Source: Dastarcus helophoroides
Taxonomy: Eukaryota; Arthropoda; Insecta; Coleoptera; Bothrideridae
Direction of reading: 5' to 3'
Assembly (NCBI GenBank): GCA_028583605.1
Contig: CM053337.1
Coordinates: forward strand, 14,144,269 to 14,208,268
Length of the DNA stretch: 64,000 bases
The notes under the pieces are model-generated. The model was not told where the DNA came from, ran no database searches, and saw only the letters and a list, made by a program, of their open reading frames with translations. Shown in pieces: positions 36,701 through 44,929 of the stretch. The first letter of the stretch is position 1. Each line of letters begins with the position of its first letter. The translations under genes were made by a program, and so were the position numbers.

Positions 36701-36801
36701 ACAGCACACTTCCATTCCTCGTTGACTCGTCTCGCTTGCTTTAGCGTTCGACCGTCGCACTTGAGGATGATCTTCTCGATGATTTCCAGCGGCAAACGCA
36801 T
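21715..36801 (-). CDS. F-box protein with WD40-like repeats, at least seven exons
   Basis: An SCF-type ubiquitin ligase adaptor is inferred. Exons: 36801-36685, 36633-36447, 36360-36238, 36185-36068, 30388 to an uncertain donor (frame open to 29776), 27801-27635 (or -27615) and 21901-21715. Phases agree for exons 1 to 5. The start encodes a compact F-box (LPLEIIEKIILKCDGRTLKQ, ARRVNEEWK). Later exons read as propeller blades: GYIAVGSEDGKIRIF, ITCIFVYGHTLIIGVDIG, and a last exon HPIISIAVKEIEKE, RFYVASNFSIHEVVG, then stop. The exon at 27801 needs a phase-1 donor from exon 5; several weak ones exist. The last exon needs phase 2, met by a GT at 27614, whereas the strong GTAAGT at 27634 would require one unseen exon. 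Introns hold satellite, LTR, mariner and LINE. I cannot name an orthologue. Confidence 0.75.
21971..22604. mobile_element. Non-autonomous TIR DNA transposon
   Basis: Perfect 15-bp inverted ends, 'aggtttgttccaacc' at 21971-21985 and its complement at 22590-22604. The flanks allow a TA or ATT target duplication, so the superfamily is uncertain. A 68-bp internal tandem duplication starts near 22327 and 22395. There is no transposase frame. Confidence 0.8.
22614..22860. mobile_element. Small pogo/Tigger-like MITE
   Basis: The left end 'agtcgactctcgctaaagtt' is matched in inverted orientation by 22841-22860 with two mismatches. End sequences of this form are typical of pogo-group elements. Length is 247 bp with no coding sequence. 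The exact ends and TA duplication are unclear. Confidence 0.55.
23004..25323 (+). pseudogene. Degraded I/jockey-like LINE (RT, RNase H, zinc knuckle)
   Basis: The frame is broken by shifts and stops, but motifs appear in order: RT start FIPKPERNSYAQAKSFRPIS, RT motif A (FLDIEGAFDN, near 23379), RT motif C (GYADDLTLL, near 23644), RNase H (FTDGSKT, ATEFQAEVTAI, YSDSQ at 24427-24630) and a CCHC-like tail (CRMCGEEEEPPLHILCEC near 25073). The endonuclease part is missing, so it is 5'-truncated. RNase H and the terminal (TAA)n at 25307-25323 favour the I group. It sits in the last F-box intron, in the opposite orientation to that gene. Confidence 0.88.
25385..25590 (+). repeat. Fragments of an 'acgttcccggaacgacc' repeat family
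   Basis: 'acgttcccggaacgaccacc' at about 25392 and a near copy at 25520 head two related segments with 'cagacacattttacta'. A third relative lies at 22864-22930, just left of the LINE, and a tandem version lies at 27190. Some begin TGTGACGTT, which resembles the LTR start at 17351 (minus strand), so LTR fragments are possible. Confidence 0.5.
25757..27106 (+). pseudogene. mariner transposase, broken
   Basis: The frame from the ATG at 25757 to the TAA at 27104-27106 would be about 345 aa without the inserted MITE, matching mariner transposases. D,D34D catalytic motifs are visible as TSDEKWIHYDN, LLHDNARP and YSPDIAPSDF. In-frame stops interrupt the helix-turn-helix half (near 25908, 26006 and 26068), there is a -1 shift just after HDNARP, a late stop near 26982, and a MITE in the middle. 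It cannot make active enzyme. Confidence 0.92.
26348..26653. mobile_element. 306-bp MITE nested in mariner
   Basis: Inverted ends of 28 bp starting 'catatatgtaat' with three mismatches lie between near-identical 8-bp sites, 'actatgag' (26340-26347) and 'actataag' (26654-26661). Removing it plus one site restores the mariner reading frame at this point, which proves insertion. An 8-bp site is compatible with hAT or P superfamilies; I cannot decide. Confidence 0.85.
27190..27395 (+). repeat. 41-bp tandem repeat
   Basis: The unit 'ggaagcttaattttaagtgt' plus 'gacgttcgtggaacgaccccc' recurs with 'cccccgg' at 27223, 27264, 27305 and 27347. The unit is a piece of the repeat family at 25385. Confidence 0.85.
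27990..28150 (+). repeat. 17-bp minisatellite rich in GACGTC
   Basis: About eight copies of 'gacgtcgacgaacgaaa'. The palindromes GACGTC and GTCGAC occur in almost every copy. It lies between exon 6 and the LTR cluster of the F-box gene. Confidence 0.88.
28398..29670 (+). mobile_element. Solo LTR, internally triplicated
   Basis: Starts TGTAACG and ends CGCAACA, with a possible 4-bp duplication ATAT on both sides. A 407-bp block containing the LTR front, a TATAAAA box and a 17-bp minisatellite ('aagtcaggtaggtagtc') is present three times (starts 28398, 28805, 29212). Only the last copy is followed by AATAAAGTG and the U5-like end. The duplicated block includes about 28 bp of left flank, so triplication followed insertion. 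It is antisense to the F-box gene. Confidence 0.8.
30578..30609. repeat. Short perfect hairpin
   Basis: A 12-bp stem 'agacaaacacac' (30578-30589) pairs with 30598-30609 around an 8-nt loop. It sits in F-box intron 4, close to exon 5. The stem resembles the acaaacagacaaac cores near 60 kb. Confidence 0.8.
30775..30875 (+). repeat. T-rich (gcattttttt)n simple repeat
   Basis: Runs of seven to eight T separated by 'gc' or 'gca' for about 100 bp, between exon 5 and the 360-bp satellite. Confidence 0.85.
31090..35440 (+). repeat. 360-bp satellite array in F-box intron 4
   Basis: About twelve tandem units of 360 bp. The landmark 'tttcaatgtttttttaatta' recurs near 31132, 31493, 31853, 32213, 32574, 32934, 33294, 33654, 34014, 34374, 34734 and 35095. 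Units from about 32570 to 34740 differ by only a few bases, while the outer units are more diverged. Each unit contains the same 80-86-codon minus-strand frame, which is a by-product of the repeat. Confidence 0.96.
35441..36060. repeat. Degenerate T-rich satellite-like sequence
   Basis: Diverged lines of the 'aaaatttcgacttttttc' kind continue from the 360-bp array to the edge of exon 4. No period is preserved. No other feature seen. Confidence 0.6.
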
Positions 36802-37220
36802 TTTCGACTTTTCAATTTGCGTTTTATCTGCCCACGATAACAAAGAATCCGAACACAATGATCCAATTTTATAAATAAACGTTTTAAGTATTTATATAAA
36901 ACGCAGCCACCCCCGTTCCGGTTCGCTCTTCATGGTTTATTTTCGATGTCATAAAACCGGATACTGCCGAATAGATGTGGCTTTTTTTAACGTTCGAGTG
37001 CAGTTTGTTGAATTAAAAATATTGCGACGAGTGATAATGTGGTCACGGTTTATTTATTTGCTTGTTCTTTGTTGACAACCACAAAACTTGACAATATTCC
37101 AAAACAAACGCTGATGTCAGCTGGCGCGTCGAGGTGTTGACGTTGACATTACCGGTGATATTCTGTGACTTACTTCTTCTTTTGGTTAATTTAATAAGCC
37201 TTTGCGCGATTACCTTACAA
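36802..37220 (-). promoter_or_regulatory. Upstream region of the F-box gene
   Basis: About 0.4 kb without repeats lies directly 5' of the F-box ATG and should contain its promoter and 5' UTR. I see no clear core element and no other gene. Confidence 0.4.
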
Positions 37221-37221
37221 C

Positions 37222-38140
37222 CAGTATTTCTATCATTGATCACAGAATTATAAGCAGTGGCGTGGCGACCCTAGGGGGTGAGCAATTACATTTTGATGCG
37301 ATGGAGGCAACACATAGGGGACATCTCGATCTCGTCTGGACAATTCAGACTATTTTCTAACTTTTACGAGTTTCTCAAAATTTTAACCTTGATTTCGACT
37401 TTATTCTCTAATTACGAATTTAAACTTGAAATTTCGAATTTAAACTTGAAATTTCGAATTTAAATCTTGAAATTTCGAATTTAAACTTGAAATTTCGAAT
37501 TTAAACTTTAAATTTCAAATTTAAACAGGAAATATCGAATTTAAGTGGAAGTTTTTCTCGTAAGTGGATACTAAAACCCGGTTTTTTCTTGAAATTCGTT
37601 CTTTTGCTCAAATTTCAAGCTGAGATTTTAAGCTCGAAAATCAAGATTATTTTCTTATAAGTTTAGAATTTTTGATCTAAATTTCGATTGTTTCTTAAAA
37701 TTGTCGGTTTAAACTTAAAAATTGTACTTCTTTTTATAATGCATGCTATTTTTTAGCAATTTTAACGAGTTTCTCAACGTTTTAACTTTGATTTCAAAGA
37801 TTCTGCTTTTTTCTCGAAATTTTCGAATTTAAATTCGAAATTTCAAAGTTTCTCGAGTAATTTCGTATTGAAACTTATTTTTTATATAATTTAAAGTTTT
37901 TTTCTTAAAATTTGGTATCTTCTGCTAAAATTCCGAGCTTAGATTTTAAACTCGATAAATCAAGAATACTTTTCTATAAGTTTCGAGTTTTTTCTCTAAA
38001 AAGCTCGATAGATTTTCTTTAAAATTTAAAGTTTCGCGTCCAATACATATCAAAAAATGGAACGATTTTTGTTTTTGGGGGAACAATCACTCCTTTTTCC
38101 TTCGCGTGCTCTATACACCGGAGTGCGATAGTTTAAACTC
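37222..38140 (+). repeat. Direct repeat left of purine array 1
   Basis: Starts 'ttgatcacagaatta', includes 'gcagtggcgtggcgacc' and 'ctggacaattc', and ends 'caccggagtgcgatagttta'. The same landmarks recur in order at 41745-42262. Within it, a 20-bp unit 'cgaatttaaacttgaaattt' is repeated about five times (37420-37530). Confidence 0.75.
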
Positions 38141-38149
38141 TTCCTCAAT

Positions 38150-39825
38150 TCAAGGAGGAGGAAGATGGGAAAAGAGAGAAGAGTGGAGAAGAGGATAAGA
38201 AGCAAAAGAAGAAGAAAAGAGAGAGGAAGAGGAAAAAGGAGGCAAGATAGAAGGAGATATAAGGGAGGGGAGGAGCGATAAAAAAGAGGAAGAGAAAGAA
38301 AGAGGAAGAAGAGTGGGAGGAAGATGAAGAGAAGAGAAGAGAAAGATGTAGAGGAAAAGAAAGAGAAGGGAGAGGAAGATGAAGAGAAAAAGGAAGAGGA
38401 AGAGGAGAAGGAAGAGAAAGAGGAAGAAGAGATAGAAGGAAGATGAGAGAAAGGAAGAAGGGAGAGGAGAGGAGAGAAGAGGAAAGGGAAAGAAGAGAAA
38501 AGGAGGAGAAGAAAGAAGAGAGGAAGGTGAGAGGAAGTTATGAGAAAAAGGAAAATGAAGGTAAGAGAAGCGAGAAGATGAAAGAAGGGAAGAGAAGAAA
38601 AGAAAGAAGAGAAGAGGGAAGAGGAAAAGAAAAAGAAAGAGAGAGAGAAGAATAGAGAAGAGGAAAAGAAAGAAGAAAGAAGAGAAAAAGAAAAAGAAAG
38701 AGAGAAGAAGAAGAAGAAGAAGAAAAATAGAGAAAGAAAAGAGAAGGAGAAAGATGAAGTAAAAGATAAGAGAAGAGGAAGGAGAGAAGAAAAGGAAGAA
38801 GAAAAAAGAAAAAGAAGGAAAGGAAGAGAAAGAGAAGGATGAAAGAAAAAGAAAAGGAGAGAAGAAAGAAGAAGAGGAAAATAAAAGGAAAAGAGGTAAA
38901 AGAGGAAGAGGAAGATACAAAATGAGAAGAGAAGACAAAAGAGAGAAGCGGCGTCAAGATGAGAGAAAGAGGAAAAGAGGAAGAGGGAAAGAAAGTAAGA
39001 AAAGGAAGAGAAAAAGAAGGAAAGAGAAAGGGAAATAGAAAGAGAGGAAAAGAGGAAGGAAGAAAGAAAAGAGGAAGAGGAAAAGAAGAGGAAGAGAAAG
39101 GAAGAGAAGAAGAAGAAGAAAGAAGAGAGATAGAGGAAGAAGAGATAGAAAAATAGAAGAAAGACAAAAGAAGAAGCTGGAGTCAAGGTAAGAGAAAGAG
39201 GAAGAGGAAGAAGAAGGAAGAGAAAGGGAAGAGAAAAGAAGGGAAAGGAAAGAGGAAGAGGAAGAGAAAGAGAAGAGGAAAAGGAAGTATAGAGGAAGAG
39301 AAGAGGAAGAGGAAGAGGAAGATGGAGAAGAGGATAGAAAAGAAGAAGAGAAGAAAAGAAAGAGGAGAGAAGAGAGAGAAAGGAAGAGGAAGAGAAGGAA
39401 AGAGGAAGAAGAGAGAAGGAAGAAGAGAAAGGAAGAAAGGAAAAGAAAGAGAAGGAGAGAAGAGAAGAAAGGAAAGAAAGAGAAGAGAAGAGAAAGAGAG
39501 GAAGAGAAGAGAAGAGAAAGAAGAAGAGGAAGGGGAAAGGGAGAGAAGAGAGAAGAGAGAAGAGGAAGAGAAGAGAGAAGGAAAGAAGAGAAGAAGAGAA
39601 GAGAAGAGAAGAGGAGGAAGGAGGAAGAGAGAAGGAAGAGGAAGAGAAGAGAAAGAGGAAGAGGAAGAGGAGAAGAGAAGAAGAGAAGAGAAGAGAAGAG
39701 AAGAGGAAGAGAAAGAGGAAGAGGAAGAGAAGAGAAGAGAAGAGAAGAGAAGAGAGAAGAGAAGAGAAGAGGAAGAGGAAGGAGAGAAGAGAAGAGGAAG
39801 AGGAAGAGGAAGAGGAAGAGGAAGA

Positions 39826-39859
<34 letters not shown>

Positions 39860-41700
39860 TGAAGATAAAGAGAAGAGGAAGAGAAGAGGAAGAGAGAAGA
39901 GAAAGAGAAAGGAAGAAAGGAGAGGAAGGAGAGGAGAAGAGAAGAGAAGAGGAAGAGAAAGAAGAAAAGAAGAGGAGAAGAGAGGAGAGAGAGAAGAAGA
40001 TGAAGGAAGAGAGAGAGAGAAGAGGAAGAAGAGAGGAAGAGAAGAGAGAGAAGAGGAAAGAGAAGAAGAAGAGAGAAGAGAAGAGAAGAGAAGAGAAGAG
40101 AGGAGAGAAGAGAAGAGAAGAGAAGAGAGAGAAGAGAAGAGAGAGAGAGAGAAGAGAAGAGAAGAGAAGAGAAGAGAAGAGAGAGAAGAGGAAAGAAGAG
40201 AAAGAGAAGAGAAGAGAAGAGAAGAGAAGAGAAGAGAAGAGAAGAGAAGAGAAGAGAGAGAAGAGGAAAGAAGAGAAGAGAAGAGAGAGAGAAGAGAGAG
40301 AGGAGAGGAGAGGAAGAGAAGAGAAGAGAAGAGAGAGGAAGAGAGAGAAGAGAAGAGAAGAGGAAGAGAGAGAAGAAGAAGAGAGAGAGAAGAGAAGAGG
40401 AGAGAGAAGAGAAGAGGAGAGGAGAGGAGAGGAAGAGGAAGAGGATAGAGAAGGAGAAGGAGAAGGAGAAGGAGAGGAGAAGGGAGAGAAGAGGAGAGGA
40501 AGAGAAGAGAAGAGGAGAGGAGAGGAGAAGGAGAGAGAAGGAGAATGAGAAGGAGAGGGAGGAGAGGCGAAGGAGAAGGAGAGGAGAAGGAGGAGAAGGA
40601 GAAGGGAGAGGAGAAGGAGGAGAGAAGAGGAGGAGAGGAAGAGAGAGAGAGAGAAAGAGAGAAGAGAAGAGAACACGAAGAAGAGGAAGAGAAGAGAAGA
40701 GAGAGAAGAGGAAAGAAGAGAAGAGAAGAGAAGAGAGAGAAGAGAAGCAGAAGAGAAGAGAAGAGAAGAGAAGAGAAGAGAAGAGAAGAGAAGAGGAGAG
40801 GAGAGAAAGAGAAGAGAAGAGAAGAGAAGAGGAAGAAAGAGAAGAGAAGAGAAGAGAAGAGGAAGAGAGAGAGAGAAGATGAAGTAAGAGAAGAGGAGAG
40901 GAGAGGCAGAGAAGCTAGAAAGAGGAAGGAGAAGAGAAGGAGAAGAGAAGAGAAGGAAAGAGAAGAAGAGTAAGAGGAAGAGAAGAGGAAAGCTCAAAGA
41001 AGAGAAGAGAATGAGAAGAGAAGAGGAAGAGAGAGGAAGAATAGAATGAGAGAGAAAAGAAGAGAAGAAGAGAGAAGGAGAATGAAGAAGAGAATGAGAA
41101 GAGAAGAGAAGAGAAAAGAACACGAAGAGATAAGAAACGAATGAGAAAGAAACCGAAGAGAAGAGAAGAGAAGAGAAGGAGAACGAGCAGTAGAAGAGAA
41201 GAGAATGAGAAAGAAACGAAGAGGGTAAAAGAAACGTTAATGAGAAAAGAAACGAACGAGATAAGAGAACGAGAAGAGAAGAGTAAGAGAAGAGAATTAA
41301 AGAGAAGAGAAGAGAAGAGAAGAGAAGAGAAGGGATAATAAAAGAGAGATCGAGGAAAAGAATAGAAGAAAAGAGAAGAGGAAAGAAGAAAAGAGAAGAA
41401 GCCAAGGAAGAAAAGAGAAGAGAAGAGAACAGAAGCGGGAAAGAAGAGAATGAGAATTGACAGAAGGGATAAGAGTATAGAGGAAGAGCTAGAGGAGACG
41501 ATGGAGAGGAGAGGAGAGCGATCGGACGAGCAGAGGAGAGGAAGAGGAGAGGATGAGGAGAGTGACGAGTGAGGAAGAGAGAATATAAGGGAAGAGAAAG
41601 AGAAGAAAAGGAAAGAGAAAAGAAGAGAAGGGAAGAAAAGGAAACGGAAAAGAAAAGGGAAGAGAAGAGAAGAAAAAAGAGGGGAAGGAAAAAGACATTA
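38150..41700 (+). repeat. Purine-only array 1 (GA-rich, 3.5 kb)
   Basis: Nearly every base on the + strand is A or G, built from 'agaagagaagagg'-type words with rare T or C. Local stretches of perfect 'gagaa' units occur around 40076-40260 and 40750-40800. Long minus-strand frames (Ser/Leu/Phe only) and plus-strand frames (Arg/Lys/Glu only) are a compositional effect. Confidence 0.95.
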
Positions 41701-41744
41701 CTCCTTTTTGTTATAGTTTGCGTGATTGCTATGTAACCAGATTC

Positions 41745-42262
41745 TCTGTGGTTGATCACAGAATCATTAGCAGCGGTGTGGGGACCTAAAGGGCGAACTG
41801 TTACATTCTGGTTGCGATAATATTGATGGGGGCAACATTTCGAGGATACCTTTTGATTGCACCTGGACAATTCGGGCAACCTTTTACTAATTTTTCTGAG
41901 TTTTTCATTTAAATTTCAAAGTTTCGATGCTTTTCTCGAAATTTCGAAGTTCTCCTTGAAATTTCGAAATTAAACTCGACATTTTGAAATTGTTCTCCCA
42001 ATCGAGCACTAAAACCCGGTTTTTTCTTGCAATTCGATTATTTTGCTCAAATTCAGAGCTTGGATTTTAAATGCGAAAATAAAGATTAAATTCTTATACG
42101 TTTCGAGTTTTTTTTTATCTGAATTTCCGACTTGTTTTTAAATTGTTCAGTTTAAGATGAAAAAAAATTCGAAGTTTCGTATTCAATACACATCATTTGG
42201 AGGAAAAAAATGTCTCGCGTGCTCTAAGCACCGGAGTACAACAGCTTGAACTCTCCTTTAAT
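41745..42262 (+). repeat. Direct repeat right of purine array 1
   Basis: Second, shorter copy of the left flank: 'gttgatcacagaatcattag', 'ctggacaattcgggc', 'aaaacccggttttttcttg' and 'gcaccggagtacaac' appear in the same order. The array therefore sits between, or grew within, two copies of one element. Confidence 0.75.
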
Positions 42263-43425
42263 AAAGAGATGATCTCCATTGCTTAAAAATTACCACGTAA
42301 AATTTTCTAGAAAATATAAATGTGTCTTAAAAAAACTTGTAGTTCTATTTGGGAAAATAATAAAGCTTATAAAAATCCCCCTCTTCGTTTTTTATTCAAT
42401 TTCCCATTACAGAGCCGCATAATGGGGAATTTAGTCTTTAAAGTGGCCAATGAAGTGAACTGATTGTCATAAGAGAGATTTCCTAACAAGAATAAATGGG
42501 ATGTGGGAGAAATTGGATGTAAAACAAAAGGAAGCGCGCCCGATTCCCATTTCTAGTCTGGACCAAAGCACCAAGAAAACAAGGAAGTATAATTTCTCTT
42601 ACTCAGTTGACTTACGTTTGAGAAAAGCTTGCATATATGAAGATTGATTGCATAAAAGAAGTGCGCTACGTTGGCTCTTGCACCGACGACGTCTGGACTT
42701 CCTAATGACCCCAGACTATTACCTTCAATCGACACGAGATAAAGCCTCACGTTTCTTACTTTATAAACTTCTCTAATTCGGTCTAAAGGAAAATTTGGAA
42801 ACAACTCCGGTTTTATATTAGAAAATTTCAGGAGTTTAAAAATCTCAACATTTTGATATAAACGACCAGTGAAGTATTAAAAATCCTTCGGTCCCTTGGT
42901 GACTGCCAACAGAAGTGAAAACTTAAAACTGGGAAATATATAATGTAGTTCGAACCAAAACTAAACAAGTCAGAATATTGGAAATATTTGAAAATAAATC
43001 ATCAAACTGACCTAACTTTTTATATTTGTATTTTGAATGCTTGTATCGGGATGGATACGATTCTAATATTTGTTGATTATGAAATACACTTTAATATATC
43101 TTAATGTTAACAGTAAAACATACTTTTAACATTAGGGGATGTTGGTGCGTGATGATAAAGTTTATCTTCTATCCAAAACCACTCAACGCGCAAACAACTA
43201 AATTTTGGGCCAAAATTGGTAGAAACTTCGGCTTTGACAAGACGTGCATGAATTGAAGAAATTTTCAGATGTTTAGATTTGGTAAAAATGTCGAAAATTT
43301 GAGAAGAAATGGAAAAGTACATATTATAATATGTTTTGATCAAGAGTTTATCTATAAGCTGATGAAAAGAAAAACATTTGTATAAATGCGGAATCAAACG
43401 TCAATAAGTAAACAATAAATTCTGT
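42263..43425. other. Intergenic stretch, no gene seen
   Basis: AT-rich sequence at the 3' side of polyamine oxidase gene 1. Open frames of 83-96 codons here have no recognisable motif and no splice context. Confidence 0.55.
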
Positions 43426-44929
43426 TTACTGTTTTAAAAGTCTTCTTGCCTCTTTGTAACCAGCATCAACAGCTCCATGCACTGTAGAGTAGTGCTTATG
43501 ACTTGTAGCTTCCCCTGCAAATAAAACAACTGGGGAACCTGTCGAATTCATCAAAGGTTCACCCAAAATTTCATGCCCTTTAATTTTATTAGATTCCAAA
43601 GTGTCATAAGAGTAAGTCCCCCTAAACAGAGGGTTGTTAAACCATGTAGAACTGAAAGAAAACAAATTTGCAACACTCCCAATGAAATGCCTAATATCTT
43701 ACTGTAACGATTTTATAGGATCTGGTATATTTTTGTACTTGTTCCTGAAGAAATGCTTTGCGACAAACATGATTCCATTTTGAAGTTCCGCTTCCGATAA
43801 TTTTTCGATTTCAGGAATTAATTTACCACTGAACCACCCTATCAGAACGTTAGGGTTGGCTGGGGCCTCTGCCCATCCAACGAAATATGGTAGCCACGAT
43901 TCCCCATTCTAAAATCCATCGGTAAACCCAACATAACATAGCTAAAGCGCTTTACCTTTAAAACCCCCCGTGGATACAAAGTGTTTATATTTTTCAAATC
44001 AGCTTCTGTCCAAACGAACGTTGGTGCAGCATCTTCCTCTTTCCACCACCTCGTGGAAAACTGCAAAATTACTTTCATAACCGCACCGTATCCCTAAAGC
44101 TTTGATAGCATCAATCTTCGCTTTGGGCAAAGCTGGATCAAATAAACTTTTCGTAATTGGCTTTCAGGAATCCCAACGAAGGAGTAAATATGACGTGATC
44201 GGCCGCGAACGTGGTGCCATCCATCGCCTCGAGTTTTACCCCTTGGGGGTCGTCCCATTTAATCTTGATGATTTGCTTATTTAAACTGATTTGTTTATCC
44301 GGATGCATCAAGTGCTTTTTAAAATAGTTGATGACAGTTACGTAGCCTTTGCCATTCCAATTCATGAATTTGTCCCCTTCGTTCTCTTCGTACGGCCAGC
44401 TAGCGGCTACATCAAACCAAGAGAAGGATGAATCCATTATGGCTTTCTCGCATGATTTTAGAGCGTCTACGGCTTGTCGCCAAACTTTGGAATTGTTCTT
44501 ATATTTCTCCAAAATCGTCTTGTTGTACTGGTCGGTGAAATACCCACCCAGTGTAAGCTCTTCGTCGTCAAGATTCGAAAATCCCCAAGTCGAATTGAAG
44601 CATTCTGACCAAATCCTCGTTCAGTTCGACATCGATACTTTCGCCACTTGAGTAGACGAAAGGCAACTGTTGCATCTTTTGAGAAGTATGATGAATTTCG
44701 TCCTTGAAGGTCTCGTAAACGACGTTGTTTTTTTCGCCATAGACGAATTCAGCGCCCAAATCGACTTTGGCGTCGCCCACTGTTACGCTGTGTATGCGGC
44801 CGCCTAATCGGTCCTGGGCCTCCACCACCAACAGATCGTGGATTCCACCTTCGCATAGCTTAGACGCTGCGGCCATACCTGGAATGGTACATAGTGTAAC
44901 GCACCGAGCAGCGGATAGTCGAGAGAGAC

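Noticed and set aside
36801..36859. F-box protein extended upstream to a TTG at 36858
   Set aside because: No ATG in the extension; the F-box motif starts right at the ATG at 36801.
39183..41879. 898-codon minus-strand frame
   Set aside because: Same compositional artefact in purine array 1.
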